Below, in pieces: positions 10,429 to 20,367 of a stretch of DNA of 64,000 nucleotides (positions are counted from its first letter, which is position 1; each line of letters begins with the position of its first letter). The notes beneath the pieces are model-generated. The model was not told the DNA's origin. It did not search any database and saw nothing but the letters and a program-made list of their open reading frames with translations. This DNA comes from Bacillus cereus (GTDB lineage Bacteria; Bacillota; Bacilli; Bacillales; Bacillaceae_G), in the NCBI RefSeq assembly GCF_025917685.1, contig NZ_CP089518.1:1365001-1429000 (forward strand). The letters are read 5' to 3'. The translations under genes and the position numbers were made by a program.

Positions 10429-10540
10429 AACCCTTGAACCTAGCGTGAAAACGTGTAGGTACAAGGGTTATTCCCGTTGTACCTACACTCTACTGAAGAG
10501 CCTTGTAGGTATTTTGTCTACAAGGCTCTTTTTATTTTCG
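10429..10540 (+). promoter_or_regulatory. His attenuator: chain of competing hairpins
   Basis: Five segments pair in sequence. Segment 1 (10429-10442) pairs with 2 (10456-10469). Segment 2 (10453-10464) pairs perfectly over 12 bp with 3 (10477-10488). Segment 3 (10480-10491) pairs with 4 (10497-10511, with a CCT bulge). Segment 4 (10496-10508) pairs over 13 bp with 5 (10518-10530), which is followed by a T-rich run. A ribosome finishing at the stop codon would cover segment 1, allowing 2:3 and the 4:5 terminator. A ribosome stalled on the His codons leaves segment 1 free, so 1:2 and 3:4 form and the terminator does not. Confidence 0.75.
10496..10540 (+). terminator. His attenuator terminator
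   Basis: AAGAGCCTTGTAG pairs with CTACAAGGCTCTT, followed by TTTATTTT. It lies between the leader peptide and hisZ. Confidence 0.85.
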
Positions 10541-10594
10541 GTTTAGGTGAATGAAATAGGCATACATTAGAAAGGGAAAGGTGTGAGAATTTAG

Positions 10595-11857
10595 ATGACA
10601 AAATGGAAACGGGCAAACCCAAATGGAACGAGAGACTATTTATTCGAAGAATGTACGTTAATTGAAGAAGTAGAACAAAAATTAAGGCGTACTTTTTTAG
10701 AGCGAGGTTATGAAGAAATAAGGACACCGACAATAGAATTTTATGATGTTTTTGCATTTCAAAGCAGGCCGATAGATGAGGAAAAGATGTATAAATTTTT
10801 TGATGAAAAGGGGCGGATTATCGTATTACGCCCAGATATGACAATTCCTTTAGCGAGAGTGATGGGAACGCAGAGGTGGGATACTCCGCTTAAACTGACG
10901 TATAGCGGGAATGTATTTCGGGCGAATGAGTCCCATTCTGGAAAATATAATGAAATCGTACAAAGTGGTATTGAAATTATCGGGATTGATAATGTAAGAG
11001 CTGAAATTGAATGCGTAATAAGTGTTATTCAGGCACTTCAAAAGTTAAAGGTGCAATCTTTTACAATTGAGATTGGGCAAGTACAGTTATATAAATGTAT
11101 TGTAAAAAAACTCTCCATTCGTGATGAAGAAGAGAGTGTGCTTAGAACATATATTGAAAGTAAAAATTATGCTGCTCTATCAAATTTTATTAGAGAAAAG
11201 AAATTAGATCGATGTGATGAAACAGTAAGATTACTTGAGAAATTGCCAAGGCTATTTGGAAATTTAGAAGTTATTGAGGAAGCAGAAAAACTCGCTTCAA
11301 GTAATGAAATGAAAATGGCGATTGCCAGAGTGAAAGAAATATATGAAGCAATTGAAAAACTAGGCTATGGATCTTACATCTCAATTGATTTAGGTATGAT
11401 CCAACATTTGGATTATTACACAGGTGTTATTTTCAAAGGGTATATATATGAAATTGGAGAAGAAATTGTTAGTGGAGGAAGATATGATGAGTTAATTGGG
11501 AATTTTGGAGAGATGCTGCCGGCTGTTGGACTCGCGGTGCAAGTCAATCAAATTGTGAAGGCGCTGCAAGAGCAGCAAGAACCATATGAACGAAAGAGAA
11601 TAGATATTATGATTCATTATGAGTTAAATAGATTAGCAGAAGCGGAAAGATTACGAAATTTACTTCAAAAGGACGGGAAAAAAGTAGAGCTATCTTTATT
11701 CCCTAATTTAAACGACACCTTTCAATTTGCCAGAAAAAATAAAATAGTAACGGTCGTAGAGGCAAAGAACGAATCATTAGTGGAATATGTATGGAAAGAG
11801 AAATGGGTATTCCAGAAAGAGGGAGAAACTTCATGCGTAACATTCAAATTGCGTTAA
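10595..11857 (+). CDS. hisZ: ATP phosphoribosyltransferase regulatory subunit
   Basis: 420 residues related to histidyl-tRNA synthetase but used as the regulatory partner of short-form HisG. Class II synthetase-like patterns are visible ([10 protein letters not shown] near the start, [34 protein letters not shown] motif 2). The HisRS motif 3 and the anticodon-binding domain are degenerate. First gene of the his operon, 54 bases or more after the attenuator terminator. It overlaps hisG by 25 bases, consistent with a HisG-HisZ complex. Confidence 0.92.
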   Translation: MTKWKRANPNGTRDYLFEECTLIEEVEQKLRRTFLERGYEEIRTPTIEFYDVFAFQSRPIDEEKMYKFFDEKGRIIVLRPDMTIPLARVMGTQRWDTPLKLTYSGNVFRANESHSGKYNEIVQSGIEIIGIDNVRAEIECVISVIQALQKLKVQSFTIEIGQVQLYKCIVKKLSIRDEEESVLRTYIESKNYAALSNFIREKKLDRCDETVRLLEKLPRLFGNLEVIEEAEKLASSNEMKMAIARVKEIYEAIEKLGYGSYISIDLGMIQHLDYYTGVIFKGYIYEIGEEIVSGGRYDELIGNFGEMLPAVGLAVQVNQIVKALQEQQEPYERKRIDIMIHYELNRLAEAERLRNLLQKDGKKVELSLFPNLNDTFQFARKNKIVTVVEAKNESLVEYVWKEKWVFQKEGETSCVTFKLR

Positions 11858-12468
11858 CGAAAGGAAGATTAGAGAAGCATGTGATTCCATTGTTTGAGCA
11901 GATTGGAATTGATTGTTCGGAGCTCAAAAATAAAGGACGAAAGCTTGTCTTTCAAAGTAGAAATACAGATATCTCATTTATTTTAGTGAAAGCAGTAGAT
12001 GTTGCTACTTATGTAGAACATGGAGTAGCTGATATTGGGGTCGTTGGAAAAGATATTTTAATGGAAAACGAGAAAGATATTTATGAAATGTTGGATTTAG
12101 GAGTAGGCGTGTGTAAGTTTTGTGTTGCTTCTATTCCTACTTATAATCCGAAGAGCTACCGGAAGAAACGCATTGCTACGAAATATCCACATATTACTTC
12201 TAACTATTTTCATGATAAAGGGGAGGATGTAGAGATTATAAAAATAGAAGGTTCTGTAGAAATCGCTCCTATTCTTGGATTGGCAGATGCGATTGTTGAT
12301 ATTGTTGAAACAGGAAAAACATTACAAGAAAACGGACTCATTGTATTTGAGGAAATGTGTTCTATATCTGCTCGAATGATTGTAAATAAGGCTGCATTAA
12401 AAACTAAAAAAGACGAAATATTCAGTATTATAAATATGATGGAGCAAGAAATTTTGTCAGGAAAATAG
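11833..12468 (+). CDS. hisG: ATP phosphoribosyltransferase, short form
   Basis: 211 residues from the ATG at 11833, preceded by GAGGGAG. The longer in-frame start at 11791 lies deep in hisZ with no ribosome binding site. It catalyses the first step of histidine synthesis, joining ATP and PRPP. The short form lacks the C-terminal ACT-like domain and depends on HisZ, present just upstream. Signature segments [26 protein letters not shown] and [14 protein letters not shown] are present. Confidence 0.94.
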   Translation: MRNIQIALTKGRLEKHVIPLFEQIGIDCSELKNKGRKLVFQSRNTDISFILVKAVDVATYVEHGVADIGVVGKDILMENEKDIYEMLDLGVGVCKFCVASIPTYNPKSYRKKRIATKYPHITSNYFHDKGEDVEIIKIEGSVEIAPILGLADAIVDIVETGKTLQENGLIVFEEMCSISARMIVNKAALKTKKDEIFSIINMMEQEILSGK

Positions 12469-12479
12469 GGGGACTTGTA

Positions 12480-13769
12480 ATGGAGATAGTTTGTGAAGAT
12501 TTTCAAAAGGCGTTATCGAAAATAAAATTGCTACGAGAAAACGCTAATATAATAGAAGGAACTGTTCAAAGAAGTGTAAGCGAAATCGTTCAAAATGTAA
12601 GGGAGAGTAAAGATAAGGCCCTATCTTTTTATACAAAAAAGTTTGATGGTGTGGAGATTAAAGAGTTTCGTGTAAGTGAGGAAGAAATAAAACAAGCGAG
12701 TATGTTTGTAGAGAATTCATTTTTAGAAGCGTTAAAAGAGGCGAAGAAAAACATTATTTCGTATCATGAAAAGCAAAAAAGGCAATCAATATTCGACTGC
12801 ACGAGTGAAGGCATCATTAGAGGACAAATCATTCGGCCTTTAGAAAATGTAGGGGTATATGTGCCAGGCGGAACTGCTTCGTATCCTTCGTCAGTATTAA
12901 TGAATGTATTGCCAGCAAAACTCGCTGGTGTGAAAAAGATTGTAATGGTAACACCACCAAGGCAAGGAGGAATTGATCCACATATTTTAGTTGCTGCAAG
13001 CCTTGCAGGAGTAGATGAAATTTATACGATAGGTGGTGCGCAAGCAATTGCTGCTTTAGCATACGGGACGGAATCGATTCCGAAAGTGGATAAAATAGTT
13101 GGACCAGGAAATTTGTACGTCGCTCTAGCGAAACGAGAAGTATACGGAATAGTAAATATCGATATGATTGCTGGACCATCAGAAATTGTAGTTATTGCTG
13201 ATGAAACCGGCAATGCAAAATATATTGCTGCTGATTTATTATCACAAGCGGAGCATGACGAGAGAGCAACAGCAATTTGCATTACAACGAGTATAGGGTT
13301 AGCAAAAGAAATAGAAAGAGAGGTAGAAAGACAGCTAGCGACATTACCAAGAAGTGAAATCGCTCGTGAATCGATAAATAGAAATGGAGCTATCTTTATC
13401 GTTCCTTCTTTAGATGAGGCACTTCAATTATCGAATGAAATCGCTCCAGAACATTTAGAGTTACATATAAAAGAACCGATGAATGCTCTGGCTTGTGTGA
13501 AACATGCAGGATCTATCTTTCTTGGACCATATGCACCGGAACCGCTCGGTGATTATTTAGCAGGACCGAATCATGTGTTACCGACAAGTGGAACGGCAAG
13601 GTTTTTCTCACCGTTATCAGTCGATGATTTCGTGAAAAAATCAAGCTTTCTGTCTTATACGGAGGAAGCGTTAAGAGATGTACAACATCATATTGTAGAA
13701 CTTGCCAATAAAGAAGGGCTACATGCACATGCGAGAGCAATTCAAATAAGATTTGAGGAGGAAGAATAA
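12480..13769 (+). CDS. hisD: Histidinol dehydrogenase
   Basis: 429 residues, full length. It oxidises histidinol to histidine in two NAD+-dependent steps and needs Zn2+. Family motifs include the [16 protein letters not shown] segment, [29 protein letters not shown], the zinc and catalytic histidines in SQAEHDERA and [10 protein letters not shown], and the late [14 protein letters not shown]. The ATG follows GGGGGAC. It overlaps hisB by one base. Confidence 0.95.
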   Translation: MEIVCEDFQKALSKIKLLRENANIIEGTVQRSVSEIVQNVRESKDKALSFYTKKFDGVEIKEFRVSEEEIKQASMFVENSFLEALKEAKKNIISYHEKQKRQSIFDCTSEGIIRGQIIRPLENVGVYVPGGTASYPSSVLMNVLPAKLAGVKKIVMVTPPRQGGIDPHILVAASLAGVDEIYTIGGAQAIAALAYGTESIPKVDKIVGPGNLYVALAKREVYGIVNIDMIAGPSEIVVIADETGNAKYIAADLLSQAEHDERATAICITTSIGLAKEIEREVERQLATLPRSEIARESINRNGAIFIVPSLDEALQLSNEIAPEHLELHIKEPMNALACVKHAGSIFLGPYAPEPLGDYLAGPNHVLPTSGTARFFSPLSVDDFVKKSSFLSYTEEALRDVQHHIVELANKEGLHAHARAIQIRFEEEE

Positions 13770-14353
13770 TGCGTGAGTCCAGTCAAACACGTGAGACGAC
13801 AGAAACAAAAATAAAATTAAGTTTGCAGCTTGATGAAGGCAAGAGCGTTTCTGTACAAACGGGAGTTGGATTTTTTGATCATATGCTAACTTTATTTGCA
13901 AGGCATGGAAGATTCGGTTTACAAGTGGAGGCGGAAGGCGATGTATTCGTTGATGCGCATCATACAGTTGAAGATGTTGGAATTGTACTCGGAAATTGTT
14001 TGAAAGAAGCATTGCAAAATAAAGAGGGGATTAATCGTTATGGCTCCGCATATGTACCGATGGATGAATCTTTAGGTTTTGTCGCAATTGATATTAGCGG
14101 GCGCTCATATATTGTATTTCAAGGAGAATTAACGAATCCGAAGCTAGGGGATTTTGATACAGAACTAACAGAAGAATTTTTTAGAGCTGTTGCTCATGCT
14201 GCCAATATTACATTACATGCTCGCATGTTATACGGAAGCAATACACATCACAAAATTGAAGCGTTATTTAAAGCGTTTGGTAGAGCGCTTAGAGAAGCTG
14301 TCGAAAGAAATGCCAACATTACTGGTGTAAATTCAACGAAAGGGATGTTGTAA
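13769..14353 (+). CDS. hisB: Imidazoleglycerol-phosphate dehydratase
   Basis: 194 residues, the monofunctional form without the histidinol phosphatase domain found in enterobacteria. Two pseudo-repeats with the Mn-binding motifs [11 protein letters not shown] (near residue 65) and [15 protein letters not shown] (near 160) are clear, together with FFDHML near the start. The missing phosphatase activity is supplied by hisJ at the end of the operon. Start and stop overlap with hisD. Confidence 0.95.
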   Translation: MRESSQTRETTETKIKLSLQLDEGKSVSVQTGVGFFDHMLTLFARHGRFGLQVEAEGDVFVDAHHTVEDVGIVLGNCLKEALQNKEGINRYGSAYVPMDESLGFVAIDISGRSYIVFQGELTNPKLGDFDTELTEEFFRAVAHAANITLHARMLYGSNTHHKIEALFKAFGRALREAVERNANITGVNSTKGML

Positions 14354-14983
14354 TTGATTGCTATTATAGATTATGGAATGGGAAATATTCGTAGTGTAGA
14401 ACAAGCATTAAAATATATTGGAGCAGAGTACATCGTAACGAGTGATAAAGAAGAGATTTTTAGAAGTGATGGAGTGATTTTACCAGGAGTAGGTGCATTT
14501 CCAAAAGCGATGGATGTATTGGAAGAAAAAGATTTAGTGCGTGTGTTACAAGAAGTTGGGAGTTCAGGAAAACCGCTTCTAGGCATTTGCTTAGGAATGC
14601 AGCTTTTATTTGAAAAAAGTGAGGAGTTACAAGACTGTAACGGATTGAATTTATTACCAGGTATCATTCGGAAATTAAAAGTTCCTTATAAAATTCCACA
14701 TATGGGATGGAATGAGTTAAAGAAAGAGGGAGAAATAGCGCTTTGGAATGGAGTAGAGGACGGTTCTTTCGTATATTATGTCCACTCTTATTATGCAGAT
14801 TGTTCGAATGAAATTGTGTATGGGATAAGTGAATATGGAGTGAAAGTACCTGGTTTTGTAGCCAAAGGAAATATATACGGCGCACAGTTTCATCCTGAAA
14901 AAAGCGGTGACATAGGAATGCAAATGTTGAAAAATTTCAAAGGGGTGGTAGAAGCATGGAAATCTTCCCAGCTATCGATTTAA
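14354..14983 (+). CDS. hisH: Imidazole glycerol phosphate synthase, glutaminase subunit
   Basis: 209 residues beginning at a TTG directly after the hisB stop; the first residues ([14 protein letters not shown]) match HisH exactly, so no later start is plausible. Class I glutamine amidotransferase with the nucleophile in [11 protein letters not shown] and the catalytic His-Glu in QFHPEKSG. It delivers ammonia to HisF. It overlaps hisA by 28 bases. Confidence 0.94.
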   Translation: MIAIIDYGMGNIRSVEQALKYIGAEYIVTSDKEEIFRSDGVILPGVGAFPKAMDVLEEKDLVRVLQEVGSSGKPLLGICLGMQLLFEKSEELQDCNGLNLLPGIIRKLKVPYKIPHMGWNELKKEGEIALWNGVEDGSFVYYVHSYYADCSNEIVYGISEYGVKVPGFVAKGNIYGAQFHPEKSGDIGMQMLKNFKGVVEAWKSSQLSI

Positions 14984-15675
14984 AAGAGGGGCGATGCGTT
15001 AGACTTTATCAAGGAGAGTTTAGTAAAGAAACAGTAATGAATGAAGATCCGGTTGCGCAAGCGATTATATTCGAAAAATTGGGAGCGAAAACACTACACA
15101 TTGTTGATTTAGATGGTGCAATTGCTGGCGAGTCAGTAAATTTGCTCGTTATTGAAAGAATTTGCAAGGCAGTACGTATTCCTGTGCAAGTTGGAGGAGG
15201 AATTCGATCACTTGTAGCGGTAGAGAAGTTATTGTCAGTAGGTGTAGATAAAGTGATTTTAGGAACAGCTGCTCTTTATGATAAGGCATTTTTAGAAGAA
15301 GCAGTTTTTCTATATAAAGAAAAAATCATTGTTGGTATTGATGCGAAAAATGGTTTCGTAGCAACGAGAGGCTGGCTTGATGTGTCTGAAATTTCTTACA
15401 TTGATTTAGCAAAGCAAATGGAGAATGTAGGTGTTCAAACGATTGTGTTTACAGACATTTCGAAAGACGGGACACTTGCAGGGCCGAATATAGAGCAATT
15501 GGGGTTACTACAAAAAAGCGTTGCTATTCGTCTTATTGCTTCTGGAGGAGTGGCATCTATTCAAGATGTGAAAAAGTTAAATGATATGAATATATACGGC
15601 GTCATAATTGGTAAGGCTCTTTACGAGAAAACGATTGATTTAGAAGAAGTGTTAGAGGTAACAAAGTTATGTTAG
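14956..15675 (+). CDS. hisA: Phosphoribosylformimino-AICAR phosphate isomerase
   Basis: 239 residues, a (beta-alpha)8 barrel that performs an Amadori rearrangement. The N-terminal catalytic Asp is in [17 protein letters not shown], the second in [13 protein letters not shown], and the phosphate-binding glycines in GGGIRS and ASGGVAS. The ATG follows AAAGGGGTGG. It overlaps both neighbours, hisH by 28 bases and hisF by 7. Confidence 0.95.
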   Translation: MEIFPAIDLKEGRCVRLYQGEFSKETVMNEDPVAQAIIFEKLGAKTLHIVDLDGAIAGESVNLLVIERICKAVRIPVQVGGGIRSLVAVEKLLSVGVDKVILGTAALYDKAFLEEAVFLYKEKIIVGIDAKNGFVATRGWLDVSEISYIDLAKQMENVGVQTIVFTDISKDGTLAGPNIEQLGLLQKSVAIRLIASGGVASIQDVKKLNDMNIYGVIIGKALYEKTIDLEEVLEVTKLC

Positions 15676-16427
15676 CGAAACGTATTATTCCATGTCTAGA
15701 TGTAAAAGAAGGGCGAGTTGTAAAGGGGGTAAATTTTATAGGGTTACAAGACGTCGGTGATCCTGTTGAAATAGCTGCTTTATATAATGATGCGGGAGCA
15801 GATGAAATTGTATTTTTAGATATTACGGCAACGAATGAAGGACGAAAAACGATTATAGATGTTGTAGAAAAAACGGCTTCAAAAGTATTTATTCCTCTTA
15901 CAGTTGGCGGTGGGATTTCAAGTGTTAAAGATATGTACAATTTACTAAGAGCTGGAGCAGATAAAGTTTCAATCAACTCAGCAGCAGTACGAAATCCAAA
16001 ATTAATCGAAGAAGGAGCAGAACACTTTGGCTCACAATGTATTGTCGTAGCAATTGATGCTAGAAAAGTAGCAGAAGGTAAGTGGAATGTATATGTGAAC
16101 GGCGGAAGAGTTGATACGGGAATGGATGCAATCAGGTGGGCAAAGCGCGTTACCGAGCTAGGCGCAGGCGAAATTTTATTAACGAGTATGGATGCAGATG
16201 GAACGAAAAACGGATATGACCTTCGTTTAACAGAAGAAATTTCAAAAAGTGTTTCCGTACCAGTCATTGCGTCAGGCGGATGTGGTCATGCTGATCACAT
16301 TATAGAAGTCTTTCAAAAGACAACAGTTGATGCAGCACTTGCGGCATCAATCTTTCATTATGGTGAGGCGACAGTGCAGGACGTAAAGAGAAAATTAAGA
16401 AATGCAAATGTTGAGGTGCGGTTATGA
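15669..16427 (+). CDS. hisF: Imidazole glycerol phosphate synthase, cyclase subunit
   Basis: 252 residues, a barrel homologous to HisA. Motifs are [19 protein letters not shown] with catalytic Asp11, [30 protein letters not shown] with the second catalytic Asp, and VIASGGCGH. Together with HisH it forms imidazole glycerol phosphate and releases AICAR. It overlaps hisI by 4 bases. Confidence 0.96.
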   Translation: MLAKRIIPCLDVKEGRVVKGVNFIGLQDVGDPVEIAALYNDAGADEIVFLDITATNEGRKTIIDVVEKTASKVFIPLTVGGGISSVKDMYNLLRAGADKVSINSAAVRNPKLIEEGAEHFGSQCIVVAIDARKVAEGKWNVYVNGGRVDTGMDAIRWAKRVTELGAGEILLTSMDADGTKNGYDLRLTEEISKSVSVPVIASGGCGHADHIIEVFQKTTVDAALAASIFHYGEATVQDVKRKLRNANVEVRL

Positions 16428-16729
16428 AACCTAACTTTTCAAAAGGATTAATACCGGCAGTTGTCATCGAAGAGGATACGAAAGAAGTTTTAATGCTAGC
16501 TTATATGAATGAAGAAGCGTATGAAAAGACGCTAGAAACGAAAAGAACATGGTTTTATTCTCGTTCAAGAAGGTCGTTATGGAATAAAGGAGAAACATCA
16601 GGTAATGTCCAATATGTTCAGTCACTTTATTTAGACTGCGATCAAGATTCAATCGTTGTTGTCGTAAAGCAAATAGGGCCTGCTTGCCATACGGGAGAAA
16701 AAACGTGTTTTCACTATAAAATTATATAG
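16424..16729 (+). CDS. hisI: Phosphoribosyl-AMP cyclohydrolase
   Basis: 101 residues, the stand-alone cyclohydrolase domain. The metal-binding cysteines and histidine are in LDCDQDS and [13 protein letters not shown], and [16 protein letters not shown] is the family signature. In B. subtilis the activity is fused to HisE; here the two are separate genes 10 bases apart. Confidence 0.94.
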   Translation: MKPNFSKGLIPAVVIEEDTKEVLMLAYMNEEAYEKTLETKRTWFYSRSRRSLWNKGETSGNVQYVQSLYLDCDQDSIVVVVKQIGPACHTGEKTCFHYKII

Positions 16730-16739
16730 GGGGGTACAT

Positions 16740-17063
16740 ATGGAAGATATCCTTAAGTTATTATTTGAAACAATTGAAGAACGAAAGAAAAATCCACTCT
16801 CTGAATCATATACGAATTATTTATTTTCAAAAGGTGAAGATAAAATTTTAAAGAAAATTGGTGAGGAGTGCACCGAAGTAATTATCGCGTCTAAAAATAA
16901 TGATAAAGAAGAACTAGTAAAAGAAATGGTTGATGTGTTCTATCACTGTTTTGTTCTATTAGCTGAAAAAAATATTTCATTAGAAGATGTCATGCAAGAA
17001 GTGAAAGAAAGACATGGAAAGCTTTCGAGAGTAGGAGATCGAAAAGAAATAGATACATTATAA
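16740..17063 (+). CDS. hisE: Phosphoribosyl-ATP diphosphatase
   Basis: 107 residues, an all-helical MazG-like pyrophosphohydrolase. The pattern [21 protein letters not shown] and the metal-binding EECTEVIIA...KEEMVD-type acidic residues fit HisE. It removes pyrophosphate from phosphoribosyl-ATP, the step before HisI. The ATG follows AGGGGGG. It sits 12 bases before hisJ. Confidence 0.94.
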   Translation: MEDILKLLFETIEERKKNPLSESYTNYLFSKGEDKILKKIGEECTEVIIASKNNDKEELVKEMVDVFYHCFVLLAEKNISLEDVMQEVKERHGKLSRVGDRKEIDTL

Positions 17064-17075
17064 GGGGGAATATGG

Positions 17076-18095
17076 ATGAAAGTGGACTATCACCTTCATT
17101 TAGAAGAAGGGCCTTATTCAATAGGCTGGCTTGCTAAAATAAATGATGCACTACAATATTATGAACCGCTTAAAGAGGATAAACATTCAATAGGCTGGCT
17201 TATGAAAACACAAGAACGCCTGCAAAAACGTGTGAAGGAAGGCCCATTTACATCGAAATGGATTGATTTATATTTAGAAGAGGCATTGCGAAAAGGGATA
17301 AAAGAAGTTGGCATTGTCGATCATTTATATCGTTTTCACGAGGCGAAAGGATATTATGAAAAATATGTAGATATTAGTGATTCGAAACTCGGTCGTTTAC
17401 AGAAGGAGTGGCTAGACCAAGTAAGAGTAACGTCTCTTTATGATTTTACAAAGGCGATTGAAGAGGCAAAAGAGCGATGGAGTAAACGAGGGGTAACGCT
17501 CAAACTTGGAATTGAAGCGGATTATTTTATCGGCGGCGAACAAGAGTTAAAAGAGTTACTAGCATTAGGAGACTTTGATTATGTAATCGGTTCAGTCCAT
17601 TTTATAGAGGGATGGGGATTTGATAATCCAGATACGAAAGAGTATTTTGGTAAGCATGAGTTACATACTTTATATCATACGTTTTTCGCTACAGTTGAAA
17701 GTGCCGTTCGTTCGGAGCTATTTGATATAATAGCTCATCTTGATAACATAAAAGTATTTAATTACCGGTTAGATGAGAATGAACAGCTTTCTTATTATAA
17801 GGAAATTGCGCGTGCGTTAGTAGAAACGAATACCGCAACAGAAATAAATGCGGGATTGTATTATCGCTATCCTGTGCGCGAAATGTGTCCAAGTCCGCTT
17901 TATTTACAAGTATTAGCTAACCATGGGGTTCCAATTACTCTCTCTTCAGATGCCCATTATCCGAATGATTTAGGAAAATATGTGGAAGAAAATATAAAGA
18001 CATTACGCAATCATGATATTTCTCACGTAGCTACATTTACGAAACGAGTAAGAACGATGAGATTGCTTGAAGAAGAAGTAACAATTTCAAAATAA
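17076..18095 (+). CDS. hisJ: Histidinol-phosphatase, PHP family, with N-terminal insertion
   Basis: 339 residues, longer than the usual 260-270 of HisJ. It begins with the PHP metal motif DYHLHL. A roughly 60-residue insertion then separates this from the next conserved part (KEVGIVDHLYRFHEA). The insertion holds three related units: EGPYSIGWLAKINDAL, DKHSIGWLMKTQERL and EGPFTSKWIDLYLEEAL. Later PHP motifs are present (LGIEADYF, DYVIGSVHF, IIAHLDN, SSDAHYP). It supplies the histidinol-phosphate phosphatase step absent from HisB. Last gene of the his operon; hisC is not in the window. Confidence 0.88.
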   Translation: MKVDYHLHLEEGPYSIGWLAKINDALQYYEPLKEDKHSIGWLMKTQERLQKRVKEGPFTSKWIDLYLEEALRKGIKEVGIVDHLYRFHEAKGYYEKYVDISDSKLGRLQKEWLDQVRVTSLYDFTKAIEEAKERWSKRGVTLKLGIEADYFIGGEQELKELLALGDFDYVIGSVHFIEGWGFDNPDTKEYFGKHELHTLYHTFFATVESAVRSELFDIIAHLDNIKVFNYRLDENEQLSYYKEIARALVETNTATEINAGLYYRYPVREMCPSPLYLQVLANHGVPITLSSDAHYPNDLGKYVEENIKTLRNHDISHVATFTKRVRTMRLLEEEVTISK

Positions 18096-18163
18096 AAAAC
18101 GATTTTTTGATGAAAACCACCTTTTTTGTTCAAAATAAGGAAGAGTCAAAAGGAGGGTGAAAA

Positions 18164-18328
18164 ATGGTGAAACAACAAAATAAACAAAAAGTACAAGCGG
18201 CAGATCAAGCTTATACTTCTGAAACGAATACTACAGCTAACTCAGTTATCGAGGAACAAATTAGCGATACAGTTGCAGAAGGCACAATCGATGCAAAGCT
18301 TGGACAAGAATCGCAAGAGAAAGCATAA
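18164..18328 (+). CDS. Small acidic hydrophilic protein, unknown
   Basis: 54 residues, MVKQQNKQKVQAADQAYTSE at the start and EEQISDTVAEGTIDAKLG near the end, rich in Gln, Glu and Thr with no hydrophobic segment. A strong ribosome binding site (AAAGGAGGGTGA) precedes the ATG and a 14-bp hairpin terminator follows, so it is very likely expressed. The C-terminal part resembles small Bacillus spore-type proteins such as the DUF4025/YozQ group, but I cannot confirm that. Confidence 0.7.
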   Translation: MVKQQNKQKVQAADQAYTSETNTTANSVIEEQISDTVAEGTIDAKLGQESQEKA

Positions 18329-18361
18329 GAAGAGGGGAGAGATGAATCTCCTCTTTTCTTA
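18327..18361 (+). terminator. Terminator after the small ORF
   Basis: A 14-bp stem (AAGAAGAGGGGAGA with TCTCCTCTTTTCTT, two G-U pairs) overlaps the stop codon and ends in a T-rich arm. It probably also ends his-operon read-through. Confidence 0.75.
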
Positions 18362-18403
18362 TGGATAAAAAAGTGTCGATTTTCAAAACTATAATCAAAT
18401 TCC

Positions 18404-18432
18404 TTGGTTTTTATATGTGGATTTCTTACAAT
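18404..18432 (+). promoter_or_regulatory. Candidate sigma-A promoter of the dehydrogenase gene
   Basis: TTGGTT and TACAAT are separated by 17 bases, about 45 bases ahead of the coding start. Confidence 0.55.
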
Positions 18433-18476
18433 GAAATATAAGAGATATCTTATTTTGTATAGAAGAGGTGTTAGTA

Positions 18477-19448
18477 GTGGCGAAAATATTAGTAGCAGGG
18501 AAAATTCCAGAAATCGGATTAGAACTATTAAAGGATCATGATGTAGAAATGTATGATAAAGAAGAATTAATTTCTTTAGATGAATTAACAGAGCGTGTAA
18601 AAGATAAAGATGCATTGTTAAGTTTACTTTCTACAAAGGTGACGAAAGAAGTTATTGATGCAGCACCTCATTTAAAGATTGTTGCAAACTACGGTGCTGG
18701 TTACGATAATATTGATTTCACTTATGCAGGAGAAAAAGGAATTGCAGTATCGAATACACCGAAAGTATCAACTGAAGCGACAGCAGAATTAACATTTGCA
18801 CTTCTTTTAGCAGCTGCACGGAGAATTCCTGAAGGTGATACGTTATGTCGTACAACTGGATTTAACGGATGGGCACCGTTATTCTTCTTGGGCCGCGAAG
18901 TACACGGTAAGACAATCGGAATTATTGGCCTTGGAGAAATCGGGAAGGCAGTTGCAAAGCGTGCGAGAGCATTTGGAATGAATGTTTTATATACAGGACC
19001 AAATCGAAAGCCTGAAGCTGAAAGTGAACTGGAAGCAACATACGTAACGTTGGAAGAATTATTACAAACAGCGGACTTTATTACAATTAACTGTGCGTAT
19101 AGTCCGAAATTACATCATATGATTGGTGAAGAACAGTTTAAAATGATGAAGAAAACAGCATATATTATAAATGCTTCACGTGGACCAATTATGCATGAAT
19201 CAGCACTTGCTCATGTACTAAAAACGAATGAAATTGAAGGTGCAGCTCTTGACGTATTTGAATTTGAACCGAAAATTACAGAAGAGCTAAAAGGATTAAA
19301 GAATGTAGTACTTGCTCCTCACGTAGGAAATGCAACATTCGAAACTCGTGATGCGATGGCTGAAATGGCAGTGAGAAATATTTTAGCTGTATTAAACGAT
19401 GAAAAACCTGTAACACCTGTAAATCAAAAATTATTAGTTACAAAATAA
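18477..19448 (+). CDS. D-2-hydroxyacid dehydrogenase
   Basis: 323 residues from the GTG at 18477, which follows AGAGGTG by 6 bases; the GTG at 18468 overlaps that site. An NAD(P)-dependent enzyme of the SerA/GyaR/ketogluconate-reductase superfamily. It has a Rossmann motif GLGEIGKAVAKRA, and the catalytic Arg, Glu and His appear in NASRGPIMHE, DVFEFEP and LAPHVGNAT. It is too short for B. subtilis-type SerA and lacks the ACT domain, so a glyoxylate/hydroxypyruvate or 2-ketogluconate reductase role is likelier than serine synthesis, although such genes are often labelled serA. Confidence 0.85.
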   Translation: MAKILVAGKIPEIGLELLKDHDVEMYDKEELISLDELTERVKDKDALLSLLSTKVTKEVIDAAPHLKIVANYGAGYDNIDFTYAGEKGIAVSNTPKVSTEATAELTFALLLAAARRIPEGDTLCRTTGFNGWAPLFFLGREVHGKTIGIIGLGEIGKAVAKRARAFGMNVLYTGPNRKPEAESELEATYVTLEELLQTADFITINCAYSPKLHHMIGEEQFKMMKKTAYIINASRGPIMHESALAHVLKTNEIEGAALDVFEFEPKITEELKGLKNVVLAPHVGNATFETRDAMAEMAVRNILAVLNDEKPVTPVNQKLLVTK

Positions 19449-19482
19449 AAAGAAACCTTCCGTATTCGGAAGGTTTCTTTTT
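19449..19482. terminator. Bidirectional terminator between dehydrogenase and pssA
   Basis: AAAGAAACCTTCC pairs with GGAAGGTTTCTTT around a five-base loop, with A/T runs on both sides. The two genes converge on it. Confidence 0.88.
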
Positions 19483-20182
19483 ATTTTTCTTTATTCGCTT
19501 TTTTAGACGGTCTTTGTCTAATGAATTGAGATAGCATATACAAAATATATAGTGGAATAGCAATGAATAAGAAAACAGAAAAATTACCGAACCCTGTTTG
19601 ATACATTGTGATAATGATCCCAATTAAAAATAATGTAATAATTATGCTATATCGTGGAATTGGTACATCTTTTAAACTTGGGATACGAATTCGACTCACC
19701 ATTAAAAATGCGAACGTTACAAATACTGTAATAAGAACGATTTTTGGAATGGTATGTGAAAATAATGTTAGGAAAGCGACAAGCCCTCCTGCTGCAGTAA
19801 TCGGAACTCCAGTGAAATATTTCATAGAAGTAGATGATGGTGTTACATTAAATCGTGCTAAGCGATATGCTCCGAACAGTGGGAATAATCCCGCTATGTA
19901 TAGTCCAATGATTCCGTAGTTGGAGAAAGATGTGTAATACATTAACACAGCAGGTGCCGCGCCAAACGTTACAACATCTGCGAGTGAATCAAGCTCTTTT
20001 CCCATTTGTGAATCAACGCGTAATAAACGAGCAACACGACCGTCAAGACTATCTAACATCATCCCGATAAGTACTAAAATAGCAGCTGATTTATAATATC
20101 CTAAAGATGCATAGCCGATTGACAAAAATCCACTATATAAATTTCCGAGCGTAAATAAGTTTGGAATAGCTGCTCTATACAA
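19481..20182 (-). CDS. pssA: CDP-diacylglycerol-serine O-phosphatidyltransferase
   Basis: 233 residues starting at a TTG at 20182 after AAGGGAT. Membrane CDP-alcohol phosphatidyltransferase making phosphatidylserine from CDP-diacylglycerol and serine. The signature DG(x2)AR(x8)G(x3)D(x3)D is complete in SLDGRVARLLRVDSQMGKELDSLAD (metal and substrate site near residues 48-70). About six to eight hydrophobic helices follow, and the C terminus is basic. In B. subtilis pssA is grouped with psd; no psd gene is seen here. Confidence 0.9.
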   Translation of the reverse strand: MYRAAIPNLFTLGNLYSGFLSIGYASLGYYKSAAILVLIGMMLDSLDGRVARLLRVDSQMGKELDSLADVVTFGAAPAVLMYYTSFSNYGIIGLYIAGLFPLFGAYRLARFNVTPSSTSMKYFTGVPITAAGGLVAFLTLFSHTIPKIVLITVFVTFAFLMVSRIRIPSLKDVPIPRYSIIITLFLIGIIITMYQTGFGNFSVFLFIAIPLYILYMLSQFIRQRPSKKANKEK

Positions 20183-20336
20183 AATCTGATCCCTTGCTTT
20201 CTGTAATAAATTCTTAATTAGTGTATGAAAGTTTACTTATTTTATCATACCATAAATTTCTTCCTCATACGAAAGAAATTCCCAATTTGTGAAAGATTGT
20301 ATAGAAGAGAAATTTGAAAAATAAGTAAAAAAAAAA

Positions 20337-20363
20337 GGAAGCAACTTTTGTAAAGTTGCTTCC
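20337..20363 (-). terminator. Terminator of ltaS
   Basis: GGAAGCAACTTT pairs with AAAGTTGCTTCC. On the minus strand it is followed by a run of about ten T residues. Confidence 0.88.
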
Positions 20364-20367
20364 TACA

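Noticed and set aside
18477..19448. Calling the 2-hydroxyacid dehydrogenase phosphoglycerate dehydrogenase
   Set aside because: It lacks the regulatory C-terminal domains of Bacillus SerA and has no serine-pathway neighbour, so only the family is given.
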